Source of the DNA: Psettodes erumei
Taxonomy: Eukaryota; Chordata; Actinopteri; Pleuronectiformes; Psettodidae
NCBI GenBank assembly: GCA_016785225.1
Contig: JAFBJZ010000914.1
Coordinates: 496,001 to 560,000 of the forward strand
Length of the DNA stretch: 64,000 nucleotides
Direction: 5' to 3'
A model generated the notes under the pieces. It ran no database searches and was not told where the DNA came from. It worked only from the letters and a program-made list of their open reading frames with translations. Positions 36,251 to 48,667 of this stretch are shown piece by piece. Made by a program: the position numbers and the translations under genes. Numbering within the stretch: position 1 is the first letter of the stretch; each line of letters opens with the position of its first letter.

Positions 36251-39200
36251 ACCAGTGGTTTTAGATTTATAGCCTGTTGTCAAGCTTAAATTTGAAGATG
36301 CTTCCCAGCCAAAATATATTTATTAACGAAAGAGTACATGTCCTTAGCCCTAATTGGTGTAGTCACAGCAGAAGCTTAAAAAATACTTCAGAAATCTACA
36401 TCAGTGATGGGATAACTGTTTGATACTAAATGAGAAAAGTATAACCCCACTGCAACGAAAAAAACAACAGTACTTCCACTGCTGAATCTTTAAAAGCAAC
36501 TTTCAAATAAATGTTAAAAACCTGCCTTTTACCTTTAACCATTTGTCTGTTGGAGCAGATGATGGTCGGCACAATTATTACTAATTGTTTTCAACACTGC
36601 TGTCCAAAAAAAGTGCTTGAAACACTTTGTAGCTAAAATGTGTGAAAAGCCTGTCTTCCTGTAAGGTTCTACTTAATTGTTATACATTTAATGGTGAGCT
36701 AAAGTGGTATTTTGGAGTGTAGGTAAACAAGAAAGGTGCGCCAGCTTGACTCATGATCTGCTTTCAACGTTACATCAACAATTTATCTGTCACAGTATCT
36801 CTTTCATGATGACAGCATCAGAAAAGAAAAGTCAGTCCAGTCCACTTTTATTTGCATTCACAACATATATTATCTCAAGGCACATCAGTAGAGCACAAAT
36901 GATATGGAGCACTATGGAACTTGGGGAAAAGTCTATATTAAACACTGAAAAAACAGACAATGCGTGTTAGTAGGATCAGTTCATTGTTGGTTTTGGTCTG
37001 CACATGGGATTTCTTTATATAAAAAGAAGAAATATAAACTATCAAACGCTGGGAGCAAAGCTGAAACTGTGCAGTGCAGTACCACACTTAACAGACCACT
37101 GCCTGAGGCTATGACTAAGTCAGCACCCCCCACCCCCCACCCCCATACAGTTCTCATCTCTATACCTCTTTACCCTCAATCCCTGTATCAAGGCCTGCCC
37201 TCTACCTTCAAGCCCAGGAGAAGGAGGCCACTTGCACAACAACCCCTCAGAGGTCCCTTCGTGGAAAATGAAAAGATGGCGGAATGACATAGCAGGACAT
37301 CAAATCAAAGAAAGACCATGGAAATGTGAGTAAGAGGGACATAGATGAAGTCATGGTGTGGTGGGAAAGGCAGCAGATTACACATTGGGATGAGACATGA
37401 GTGATGCAGAGAGTCTGCAGAAGGGAGGAGGAGGGTAGGGTAGAGAGGGGGAGTGGTAGTGGTGCGGGTACGTGTGAAACCTCACTGTCTGTTTTAATAT
37501 TCCCAGCAGAGAGAAACAGACAGAAAATCGATCCTTTCATTTTTTTCTCTGATATGAAAGTTAGACAGAGGGCTGAGCTTCAAGTCTCACTTTCTCCCTC
37601 CACCACCTTGAAAATCATCTCTTCTCTCATTTGTAAGTCATGGAGACAGAAAAAGCATGTCTGAGGGGAACAACCAGGGAAAGAATGGGGATGCAGGTTG
37701 AAAGGGTCGCCCTACTGTATATCCAAATCTTTTCAGGCATGAAAATTAGTATCTCATCCAGCTAGTTTTTCTTGCATTCCTTGAGTACAGCAGATTTGTG
37801 GCATTTTGTTTTATATTCCATTAATTTTCCAAGTCCATCTAGCTTGCAAACTGATGTTAACGGTGCACTTTTCCCTGGTGGTTTTGTTCAGCAAGCAGAG
37901 CCACAGGATAGGAAGTGTGTTCATGTTGTAAGAAGGAACTTCAACAGGAAAGCTAATGCTAGTGCTGTGCAGCAGCTGCCATCTGGCCCTTAGTCAGGAT
38001 GACTGCCTGCCTCTTAGCTCTTCACCATGAAATTAATAACCAATAAGCTAATGCGTCCCCACTTCCTCTGACCGTACATAAATGAAGCCAAAATATCTCA
38101 GGTACAGGCACTGCCATCTTATGCTGTTTATGTCATTTGCAGCCAGAGAGTGAGTGAGAAGAAGCAGGAAACAATTTCTTTTTTCAATCTTTTTTTTTGA
38201 CAAAAAAACCCTTCTGATGTAGCATTTGGTTGTGCTGTCCAAAAGTTACTGGGACATGTAGTTAATCTGTCAATTCATTTGTGCTCCCCACACTGTGAAC
38301 CACGCTTCCCTGCAAAGCTTATGTAAACACATTTATTCCCCCTGAGAGAACCTGGAACTTAGATTTATTGTCGCCTCTTAAGCAGAGCTGAAATTTAGGT
38401 TCAGGAACTCACCAACAAATTGAAACAGCAGAGTCTGTGACATTGGCTACTCTGGAAGTTAGGGGTCGTGAAGTTCCTGTAGTGGAAAAGGCTTGTGTGA
38501 TAAAATGGTATATGGTGACTGCTATATGTATGCAATTTAATTGGCTGTAGATTGGCTCTATCTGCACTGACAGTGAACTGACAGTATTCTGACAAATAAT
38601 GATATTTTCTTGCTGTACATATGTTGCTCAAAAAAACATGCCATTTAATCTCTGTTGGATTTGAACTGTGACCATTACAGGAGCTAAACTGGTCCAATCA
38701 TTACTTTTGTCATAAACAACAGTTTACAGTTAACAGACAAAAAAACAAAAAAAACTAAACAAAACAGCTCTTCAAGAAAGTTAAACTCCAGTGGGATGCT
38801 CATGTGACACATTTTTTTGCTAATACCTCAGCAATAAAATGAGTGTTACACCACTTTACCACTTGAATACCCTATTTTTATATAAGTTAACTCAACATGC
38901 TGAACAGACAACAGAAAATACATCATTTCAGTAGTTACTTTTAGATATGGTGTAATACTCAATCCTGGGTCCCACTAATGTCATTCATATGCAACTAATC
39001 CACATCAGCAGTTTATGTTCATTGACAATGCAGAAGTTTATGTGAGGATGAAGAAAGTGTCAGCACTGACCTCATCATTAAGTTTTAGATATCTAACCTT
39101 ACCACATTTAATCATTTACTTATGTTATGTTTACTTATTTTTAACCTTGGCAAGAACAGTTTGTTTTTCTTGGAATGATTCCCAACCTACCATCATAACT

Positions 39201-39855
39201 TCTTCAGCCAGATCTCCACTGATTGACAGAATACAGTATGAACTTAAACTCCTGGCGTTTCAGAAACTGTCTGTGGTGTAGTGAAAGTGCTGCCTATCGT
39301 GCTGTACATGAGCCAGTTCTGCAGCTGTCCAACTGTCCTTTAACTGATAAAACAAGGAGACGCTGCTGGCTTTGGGTCATCTGGATGGAGTCTGATTGCC
39401 TGCCCGTCTCTCCGGTCCAATCCACTATCAGGTTTGGTGGTGCCACTCAGGAACAACTTGCACAGACCCCTACACACGCATACACACACACACTCACGAG
39501 CACATGTGCACACAGAAAACGCTGACACGTGCACTCACGCATGGCAAGAGAGAGGCTCTGCCATGCTCCAATGCACACATGCCCCACAGAAATTTTAAAA
39601 AAGCAGATTTTTACTCATTGTGCCCAGTAAACTATTTACGTATGCTTGACATCACTGTGTGCATGCTTCAACATTCATTTATATACACACACACACACAC
39701 AGTCACAACGTTAATGAAAAGCAGGATTCCTGGGAGTGTCTGGCCAGGGTTTGATCTTTATCTCAGATCAATGTCAGTAGATTGCAGGGGAGCCGTGAGG
39801 CTCACATCTCCACTCAATACTGGGACTAGACCAAGCTGTGTGTGTATGAAGGGAA

Positions 39856-39858
<3 letters not shown>

Positions 39859-39895
<37 letters not shown>
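39859..39895 (+). repeat. (GT)n microsatellite
   Basis: About 18 GT units followed by a GAGA run. A (CA)n of about 12 units lies 170 bases before it. Confidence 0.95.
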
Positions 39896-39897
<2 letters not shown>

Positions 39898-42333
39898 ACA
39901 AAGAGAGAGAAGCAGAGCAAGACAGAAACCTGTTAAACAGTGATTTTCAAGGGGAGCCATATGATTCTGCTTAACTAAGGTCTGTAAAACTGCTGCCTCA
40001 GCTGTTGGACACGGCTGTAAAAGGTAATAAGCTATGTACACAATGGTAAATACAAAATGCCAGCTTGATATTGAAATGAAATTACCTCAATCTTTAAAGA
40101 AATGTCAACACATTTTTGTCTGTGTTTTACATCATAAGTAACAAAAGCAAAACACTGACTGTGTCGCATAGGTTGTGTGCATCAGGACTATTGCCCTCAG
40201 CATAGCTAAATAAGATCATCAGATACTTCAGTACAGGATTGAGCTGCACATCTGGTCCTTAACTTCATTCAGACCAGTGTGTAGTCTCTTAAGCCCTGCT
40301 CAAACTCCAGGATGGATACAGGCAGCTTTGCATTTCTGGCTTTCCATAGGCAATTCTAAAGGTAAGTGGTAAGTGGTAAAGCATAGAAAGAAACTACAAT
40401 GTGACATGACAGTTGCCAAGCTTGGGACGTTGTTAAAATGTCCAGAAAGCAGTGCCATAAAGTTGTACTGACTAACACTGTGAGACCGGATTTTACAACT
40501 CTAGGTTTCCACAGCAACAACCACTATGTCCATCTGGAATGTGTGCTTACACGTATGCGACTGGAAAACACAGTGCATTGCTGCATGATAATACTTTGTA
40601 CTGCAGAAAAAGTAGAGCCAGGTTGTCTACTTTTCCAGAGGCCCTGTATGAACACACATGGCCTTAAAGGCACCACTCACCAGTGGCATATGGAGTGCAT
40701 CATCATCATCAGCTGACACATGACAACGTATCAGAAAAAGCTGTGCTGTGCTGTGCTATTTCCAGGCATTTATAAAAGTCAGCACTTCAGAACTGTAACT
40801 CAGTAACTGTATTATCACTCCCCAAGCACAGCAACAAAATCTTTCTCTTTCTGCGTGTCATCTGAGCTTCGTTTAGTGGTGGACTTAAAGCCCTCTGAGA
40901 GCAGAAGTGTCTCAGTCTTTGTTTGATGTGACAGTTGCACAGTGTCCAAAAGAAAAAACAGTGATTAATAGGAATCACACCTCCAGTGGATGATTGCACA
41001 TATCACATTTTGCATCCAGTGCTCTGTAGTAGTGAGTCATTTATGTACTCGAGAGGAGGAAAGTAAGGGTGTTGTGCTTCTGGTCAGGCTGGTGGATGTA
41101 CATCAGTCTTCAGTGCAGACTGGAGATGATGTTACACACTTGCACTTTTTATTAAACATAACCACAGTCTTTCCCTAACCTTACCCATGCTGTACTTGCC
41201 AGGCACAGGTATTGTAGAAAGACATCATTTTGAAAGCACTGGTATTGGACATGATTTGTGGTTTTGCAAAATTGTCCACTATCGACAATATATATTGCAA
41301 CCCTATTGTCCAGCAAAAGGATTGCTAAAAATACAGCCTGCACATTTATTTAAAAAAATAAGTTGAACCTGTTGCTGTTGTATTTGGTGTTAACAGGACA
41401 GTCCAGTAAGGGTTTTTGAAACCAGCCCACAGACTGTGTTCTCTCAACTGCACACCATGCCAGACTATCCCTGTATGGTGTGAATCCATGTTATTATGGA
41501 GCATAATATGCTATAAGAATAATTGTATACTCTGTGTGATCTTTCATCCATTTCTCGTACTACTTAGTGACCTGGTACCTCGAGTGCCACTGTGGTTATG
41601 AGTGGATTGAGAATTAAATGAAATGTGAGCATACTGTCAAATCCCCCCTTGTTCTTCCTCACTGTGAATTTTCACACAACCTTCTTGGAAACAACGTTCT
41701 GAGGAAGCATTTTAAGCTCTGCTGATCAAACCTGCCAATGGACAGTGATCAATCCATGTCAACCAGCCTGTTATTCATTGGCTGTAAAGATTTTATTTTT
41801 CTATTAACCCAGCAGAACAGTGGGGCTTACATGTCCCTCTTGGAGCCTGCCCTACTATGTCTCTTTGACACAAATACACACAGAGAAACCTCCTCTTCCT
41901 TGGTAATGGGTTTAACTGCCAGAGGCTGAAAACCAGATCAAACAAGCCAAGTGGTTTCCACAACAATGCTGCTGACCTCTGGCACTTACCATCCACGAGG
42001 TCGCATGAAGACACACAAGCACACACTTAAAGAAAACAGCATTAACATTTGTGGAATTCAAGTTCATTCAAAGTGTTTGTATAAGAAATGTGATCATTTT
42101 GTTTGTACACTGTGTGGGTGCTACGTTACGTGTGTGTGTGTATGTGTGTGGAGTGGATGTAGATGAGTTTTCTCAGCGCTGTAGGGGAATGGGCTGCGGT
42201 TGGCTGGCCTGACTGCAGACCGCTCTGTGGAAAAGAACAACTTTTTAAATTACCCATACATCACTGTCACTGCAGCACAGACTAGGGCAACAGTGCTGTG
42301 AACACACATATGTATGTATACACATACACACCT

Positions 42334-42358
42334 TCTCCTCCTCCTCCTCCTCCTCCTC
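42334..42358 (+). repeat. (CTC)n trinucleotide repeat
   Basis: About eight CTC units. A shorter CTC run recurs at about 42627-42643. Confidence 0.9.
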
Positions 42359-42928
42359 ACTCAACAAACTCAATCCCATGATTACAGACATGCAAACACA
42401 CAGATTTGCAATGCAAAAGTAAACACAATCATACACGAAGAAAGGCACAATATGAACTTCAGAGACTAAAACTGAAACAACTTCTATGAAATGATGGAGC
42501 CAATAGATTTATGAACTAAGTACATAAACACTTGCATGTCTTAGCCATAAGACTGTAGCTGCAGAACCCCCAGCAGCTGGTGAATGTTTCTTCACACTCG
42601 TCCCTTTTTATTTCTGCTCAGTATTCTCCTCCTCCTCCTCCTCATCTAGCAAACTGGATCTTAATTGCAGGTAATTAAACTACTCATGGCTTACAAAGCA
42701 GGAGAAGCGCTAGTAGCATATGTATGGGCAATAAAACATGGAAACATTACACCACTAACAGGGGTTACAGATGGTCAGCAGCACTCAGATGGATGTTGCG
42801 GTGTTATCTCTTTGGTTAGCCCTCTCACTCAGCTTGTAATTAGAATCTATGAGCATGTGAATACGCACATCCACAAAAAAGCCATCTCAGCAGATTTTCA
42901 GCAAGTGTTCGAATTGTTACCGGTGATA

Positions 42929-42943
42929 TGCAGCAGAGGGCAA
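42929..42943 (+). promoter_or_regulatory. Weak CTCF-like motif
   Basis: GCAGCAGAGGGCAA resembles the CTCF core with mismatches at the first and last positions. It is followed by CAGGGGGC. Weaker than the two reverse sites downstream. Confidence 0.3.
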
Positions 42944-44772
42944 CAGGGGGCTGGGAAATAATGGAGGTGCACAGCAGTGTTTCTGCAGGGCTTTTTGATG
43001 CCTCATAGATACTGTGTTTCTGATAAAGTAGAGAGAGCAATCTTTAAACTGGGACAAGAGACTTATCCTTTGAATCTTTGGTTGTATGTAGCTCTGTGTA
43101 TGCGGTTATGTATGCGTATATACATATAAATGTGTATATGTGTATGTATGGCTACCTTGTGTACACCCTGTTGATTATTAGTAGTAGTAGTATTTTTTTT
43201 TCTTTTTTATGGGATATAGAGTACTACTGTAAGTTTTAAAATGTGAAAATCAATAAAAATAACGGAATAATCCTTTGAATCTAATTTGCAGATGTTGATG
43301 ATTCTTGCTACTGGCTTTAGCTGTCCAGACATTTGTAGTAGGGAAATCAAGCCAGAGCAGACCTGAAAAAGGCGTGTGAGAGTCTTGCCTCAGTGGACCT
43401 GAGGCCATAAGATGAACTAAGATGAGAAGCTGTACTCTAAACCAGGATTGAGCTATCTGTTTTTATTAATAAACTCTTGTTGGCTCAGTGTTGATACAGA
43501 CATGTGGTCCTCCAGCCTTAACAACCACATACTGGAGGTTGATACAGCCTATAGAAGCATCCTCCTAAAGTGGAGCCTTCTGCTCTTGTATTAGGTCACC
43601 ATACTTTCTACTTTGCTCCCATCATAATATCTACACTCTCTACATGTCAGTAACAAAACCAGAAAATATGGTCAACAATCTGTTGTTTTTCAGGGAGGAC
43701 AGTCTTGTATGTGAATATGCTCTGATTGATCATTTATTGTATCTCAGTATTGAAGCATTTTTAGCCTGAAGCTAAACTGATTTTATTCTTCCAGTGTGAT
43801 GTGATGATGGTGATGACAATGTTGTTGATGAAAACATTAAATCCAGCAATACATCTATAATATAGCATGTGTATCCAAAGTCTGGTGTGTCTTCATAGCT
43901 CTCCCTGTACGTGTGAGAGGGAGGAGTTAAAGGTCACCTGAACAACCAAAAATAATGAAATATCTGTGAGGATGTATAGGCCTTTTGGACATGTTGAAAA
44001 ACTACAAAATATTTGACCAAAAGGAATTTCACATTGGACAGTTTTTTTAATAATTGTATTCATGTTCCGTCTCATGGGTTCCAATGGAGAACTTTGATGT
44101 CCTTTGACGGACTACAGCTGATGTCAGGTCTTTTTCACAATAATAAATGCTGGAGACATTCATCTCAATATCAGCCACTAAAAGCCCACTTCAGTCTATT
44201 GTTGGCTTGTGCAGATATAGAAGATAAACTTGTTAATTTGCATACAAAGGATAATATGAGTTTAATAACTATGATACATCTATCTCCTCTGCTGCTGGCA
44301 GCTACACTGCAGCCCATTCCCTGAGTGACTATTCGGGGAGATACAGGAGCAGTAACAATCTCAGGTTTCATTACAGAGCATTTCCAATAAAAGACCAGGG
44401 ATTGTCCATAGGAGTTTTTATAACATGCAGCAGTGATGCATTGGCAGCATTCAATGCATTCTGTTAATAAATGGAGGAATGTCTTTATGTCTGTCTGTAG
44501 TTCAATTTTCTCTGAAGCCTCTCATGGGTTTGACTCAAACTTGGCAGGTGTATTGGTGAGGACCCCTGCAGAATATTTTGGGATTTAATTGTAGGATGTT
44601 ACATGAACACACACCTATATTCTGATTATTTCCTCTTCACCCACCTGAGTGACTGTGGTAATTGTTGTCCTTATCTGGGAGGTTAAAGTAGAGAAAAGGA
44701 CTTCATGGGTTGAATTTGGATAGAATAGACTGAAAAAATAGCTGAACCAGAGCACTGGTTCATGGAGTGGAG

Positions 44773-44786
44773 TCGCCACCTGCTGG
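44773..44786 (-). promoter_or_regulatory. CTCF-like motif
   Basis: The minus strand reads CCAGCAGGTGGCGA, matching the CTCF core at all positions but the last. It lies in otherwise unremarkable sequence 3.7 kb before POLR3D. Confidence 0.5.
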
Positions 44787-45289
44787 TCCTTTGAAAGTAT
44801 TGTCAGTCTGACTTGTTTTTAGCTGTGTTCCTGTTGGATTTCCAATTGCCCTGGTTAATGGTCTGGTTTTGGTTTGGCACTGTTGTGTAGCAGTTGATTA
44901 AATTGCTTTCATCCAACCCCATAATTATCATTTAATCATCAAATTCTAATTTAATGATGTTTAAACATTAATATTATTGAATTTCCATCTTCCTAGAGAC
45001 ACCAAGCAGCACCTGACCCACATCCACATTCAGCTCAGGTTAAATATGGTTCAGATTTTCTTTGATTGTGGTATATAAGAGCACAGACCACTGTGTGCCC
45101 TTCAGACAGATTTAAAAGTTATTACATTATATTACATTATTAAACACTTAAACAAAATGTCTGGCTAGGGACAACAATTGTCATGAAATGTCTCACTTCT
45201 GTGCCCATTTAGTTGATACTCGTGTACTATAGCAAAGGAGACCATGACTTTGATGATGAGGTCACATCAAGATAAATCTGATTGACCTG

Positions 45290-45388
45290 ATTGACTGAGA
45301 GCCATCAGATTGTAATGGCATTACTTTCAAAATAAAAGCGTAGAGTGGGACCCAAACTGTCATGCTGTCAGCCTGTGTCCCCCGGGAT
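45290..45388 (+). repeat. Dispersed repeat, copy A
   Basis: Shares about 85 bases with 48302-48388 at close to nine identities in ten, including CATTACTTTCAAAATAAAAG and GTCAGCCTGTGT. Similarity stops abruptly on the right and fades on the left. No coding sense. Confidence 0.7.
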
Positions 45389-47842
45389 TTGTCACACTGA
45401 GAATAAACTGAGGTCAAAAATGGACACTTGGACAATACATAATAGTACGTGAGCACATGTTGGAGTTTTGTCATTGCGCTGGCCTCGCTGTGGTGCCTTA
45501 ATGGAATCCCTAGACAATCATATTAAAAGAGTACCAATTAAACAATACCCTCCTACTGTATAACATTTGCAGCAGAACAGTACCTTGCAGTACAATCTTT
45601 TATATTACACTTGTATATATTAATCCTTCTCGACAAAACTCAATGCTTATTACCCACAATGCAACTAAACAGTTAAGTCATAGAGTGTCTTATGCCTGCA
45701 TAATGTAATGTAATGTAATGGGTAATGTAGCCTGGAGCCTCTAGCCTCAAGCAGAGGTAATGAGTGAGCTGCAGATGTCTGGTGAGCTCACTTCTTTTGA
45801 ACTCCACACTTGCAGATTCTCTTTTTTAGATTTGTAGTCCTCAGGCTAAGTGACACTGACTCAAGTGACATCCCTTGAGGACATTAATCAGACTTCACAC
45901 AGCTACCTTCTGTAACAACAAAAGACTTCATTTCACATGTGCAGAATTACTCCCCAACACCTGTTAATGTGCAAAGCCAGAGGAGCTTCTCTTATATGTA
46001 AGTAAGAGTGGATATGTTGATAAGGATAAGTAATAATGGGATGGAAATAATATCCAGGACTGAAAATTTGTCTTTTCACAGAGAGACACGAACCTCAGCT
46101 TGCAAAGTAGAGGTAGACATGGATGAGAAAATCCCCAAGCTAAAGTTGTGCCTTGACACCACTTATTTAATTTGCAAATAAAAGGTTTACCACCAAACTA
46201 GAGGAACAGCCAATTGGTCATCCATCTCTGCCACTGTATCTAACATGTTTTGACCAGATTGCCCAGGTAGACTTCGCTCTCCCGTGACATCTGATAATGG
46301 TACATGCTGTAGACAACACTTGTTTTTTTTTTTATCAAACTGCACTGCTCAAGTCTCTATAGCTTCATCCAACACTTCAACTCACACATTAAGTTCCCCA
46401 GTTGATCGGAAGAGGATGACACTGACCAACATCTCCATTTAAACTCACCACCACTTAAAACATCAGTGATGCGGAACTTACACGACAACATATTATTAAT
46501 GTGTACAAGAATAGTGATAAAAGTACAGGTCAATCAGGCCAACAGGTAAAAGGGGGGAGGATGATAGGTCAGCAGGGAAGCAGCAGTGGGTCTCTCGGAC
46601 ATGAGCGGACTGGCAAAACATCTTAGTCTTCAGTTAGAAAGAATCAGCACTTACAACGACACCTTAAGATCTCTCCTGGAACACCCTGAAGACATGAAAG
46701 CCCCCCGACAGAGAGATTTGAGTATTGTATGACATTACATGTCACAGCTGTGGGGAACACCAGTGTTCATGCATGTTTTCTTTCTCTCAGCAATTCCAGA
46801 GAAATAATAGAGGAATACTAAGTAAGAAGTGGTTTCAGCATTAAATTGAGTTACTTGTACATATACTTATCAATATAATTTCTACACCATGTGGGAAAGG
46901 AGTAAAGTGCATTGAGTTTTGAAACTTGAATTGATTGATTGATTTGAAACCTGATGGGAAAAAAATCCAAGGATAATTCCTGGCACTAATTTTATTTGCA
47001 ATCAATGTCTAAGCATAGTCCTTGTCTGTAGTGTCATAGGCTGCTACTATGATTCTTCTGGCATATGTTGTCTACCAGCAGCAGAATTATATTTAAATTC
47101 ATGTACAACTGTCCAACATATCCAACTTTATGAATATATGAATAGTTGTTCAAATACACAATCACACAAATACAATTAATTTCTGACTAAATAAGAATTA
47201 ATGTGTTTTTGCAGAATAGCATACAACTGAAGAAGCTGTAGGAATGTGCACAGATAAAACCCTGCACTAGTTTTTGACAGGTTGTGACATTGAAATGCTG
47301 TGTATTAAGTGCAATATATGCAGATATAATATACTAATACAACACACTGTCAGAGGCCAATCAACATACTTTTGATTTTAATATTTAAGTAGGCCTGTTA
47401 TTTTACCTCAGTGTAGAAAGTAAAATGCAGAACGCTCCCTGTTTGTTGATTGTTACTGCATTACTTTGCTTTGCATCATCATATTTAATCTTTATTGTGC
47501 TCAATGAAAACCAGAGGATTTGCCTGGAATGTAGAATGGAGTAGAAGTATAAAGTGGTATCAAATATCCATGTTAGGCACAAGTATCTCAAATAGTTTTC
47601 AGATACTTGAGTAAAAGTAGGCCACCAAATTCTACTTTCTGAACTGTGCTAAAGGCTGTTGTAAATGTCTTGGATCATATTCTAACTCAGGGGACAAAAA
47701 ATTACATAAATATGTTTGTGTGAGTTACATAATAATTACATATATAAAGCTATTCAGACATTGATTCTTACATAGGCTTACATTTGTCATGTCATTTTTC
47801 GTCAGTACCCGACGGACCGTATATAAATAGAACAGGACGACA

Positions 47843-47856
47843 GCGCCATCTCGTGG
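47843..47856 (-). promoter_or_regulatory. CTCF-like motif
   Basis: Read on the minus strand this is CCACGAGATGGCGC, matching the vertebrate CTCF core CCASYAGRKGGCRS at 13 of 14 positions. It sits at the left edge of the CpG-rich POLR3D upstream block. Confidence 0.5.
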
Positions 47857-48296
47857 TTCCACCAGTAATGACGCCTCCCATTTTTAACAACAACAACAAC
47901 AGCAGCAGCAGCAGCGCAGCGCGGTCGCAAGGTGAGATCCAGTTAAAACTGAACTGGAAAACGGAGCCGCTGGACATCCGACGTCGGCTGAACACATCGT
48001 CTTCGTGTTTTGCACCGGGACGGCCCGGGAAGTCCGCTGCGTTTGCAACCGAGATGTCTGGGAGACGAGGTGTTGTTTGTGCGCAGCCATCACGGCCAGC
48101 ACGGAGCGGAACTACCAGCACTGGTGCTCTGCTACGCTAAAGCGGAAATATTTGTGCTCTGCGTCCTGGCGCAGTCTGTTTTGATAACGCGACTGTGGAC
48201 AAGCAGCCGATTAGTTGTATGGCGTGCGTGGGTCTGTGCAGTTCTCGTTTTGTTTCGCTGGGCAGAGACTGAAGGAAGCAATAAAGTGAACTGACT

Positions 48297-48388
48297 CGAC
48301 CGAGAGCCACCGGATTGTAACGGCATTACTTTCAAAATAAAAGCGTAGAGGGGGACTCAAACTGTAATGCCGTCAGCCTGTGTACACG
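48297..48388 (+). repeat. Dispersed repeat, copy B (inside POLR3D upstream region)
   Basis: Second copy of the 45.3 kb segment, ending only about 80 bases before the POLR3D start codon. It contains AATAAA-like hexamers (CAAAATAAAAG). Either a mobile fragment landed in the promoter or the 45.3 kb copy was made from this promoter. Confidence 0.7.
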
Positions 48389-48466
48389 AACAGATATGGG
48401 ACACGTCTTGCTCACTAGCGCTTAAAAGGGAAAAAAAACTTTGAAAAGAGCACCTGAAACTACAAA

Positions 48467-48667
48467 ATGACCGACACCAAGGATGCAGCGAGTGCCCCCT
48501 CCTCCTCCGGCCTCAGCAGCGCGGCCGGGCCGGTCGCTGTCACTGTCACTGCGGGCAGAGGAGTAACGGCCGCGGCCAGGAGCCTGTCCTCCCTCACCCC
48601 ACCTGGAAGACTGACGTCCCTGAGAACCAGGGATTTGACACTGGGGGGAGCCTTCAAGAAGCCAAAG
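48467..48667 (+). CDS. polr3d: POLR3D coding exon 1
   Basis: The ATG is the first in frame and lies in an AAAATGA context. The exon has 67 codons and ends phase 0 at AAG before GTAAGA. The N-terminus is Ser/Ala/Gly/Val-rich and low in complexity; the conserved part is the SLTPPGRLTSLRTRDLTLGG region at residues 45-62. Confidence 0.93.

Larger units (their letters stand above)
36251..42928. other. Non-coding with CA/GT repeats
   Basis: No recognised gene. Simple repeats at 39675 and 39859, a purine block at 37400-37460, and a short GCTGT run at 40742. Confidence 0.35.
42944..47779. other. AT-rich spacer before POLR3D
   Basis: Holds the reverse CTCF-like motif at 44773 and the dispersed repeat copy at 45290. 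A short LINE-tail-like TTGAATTGATTGATTGATT lies at about 46926. No exon seen. Confidence 0.35.
47780..48466 (+). promoter_or_regulatory. POLR3D upstream region, CpG-richer than surroundings
   Basis: From about 47800 base composition changes abruptly from AT-rich to GC/CpG-rich (CGTC, CCGACGTCGG, GCGCAGCGCGG) and stays so until the POLR3D start, as expected for a housekeeping promoter. A TATA-like TATAAATAG lies at about 47820-47830, and CAACAA/CAGCAG triplets follow. A run of about 90 bases at 48295-48385 is a second copy of sequence at 45.3 kb. The exact transcription start cannot be read. Confidence 0.6.

Noticed and set aside
39396..39896. 166-codon plus-strand frame
   Set aside because: His/Thr- and Val/Cys-rich parts come from CA and GT repeats; no splice context or family likeness.
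47792..48121. 109-codon minus-strand frame upstream of POLR3D as a divergent gene
   Set aside because: Leu run is CAG repeat read backwards; no splice signal or known domain. CpG-rich sequence is stop-poor by composition.
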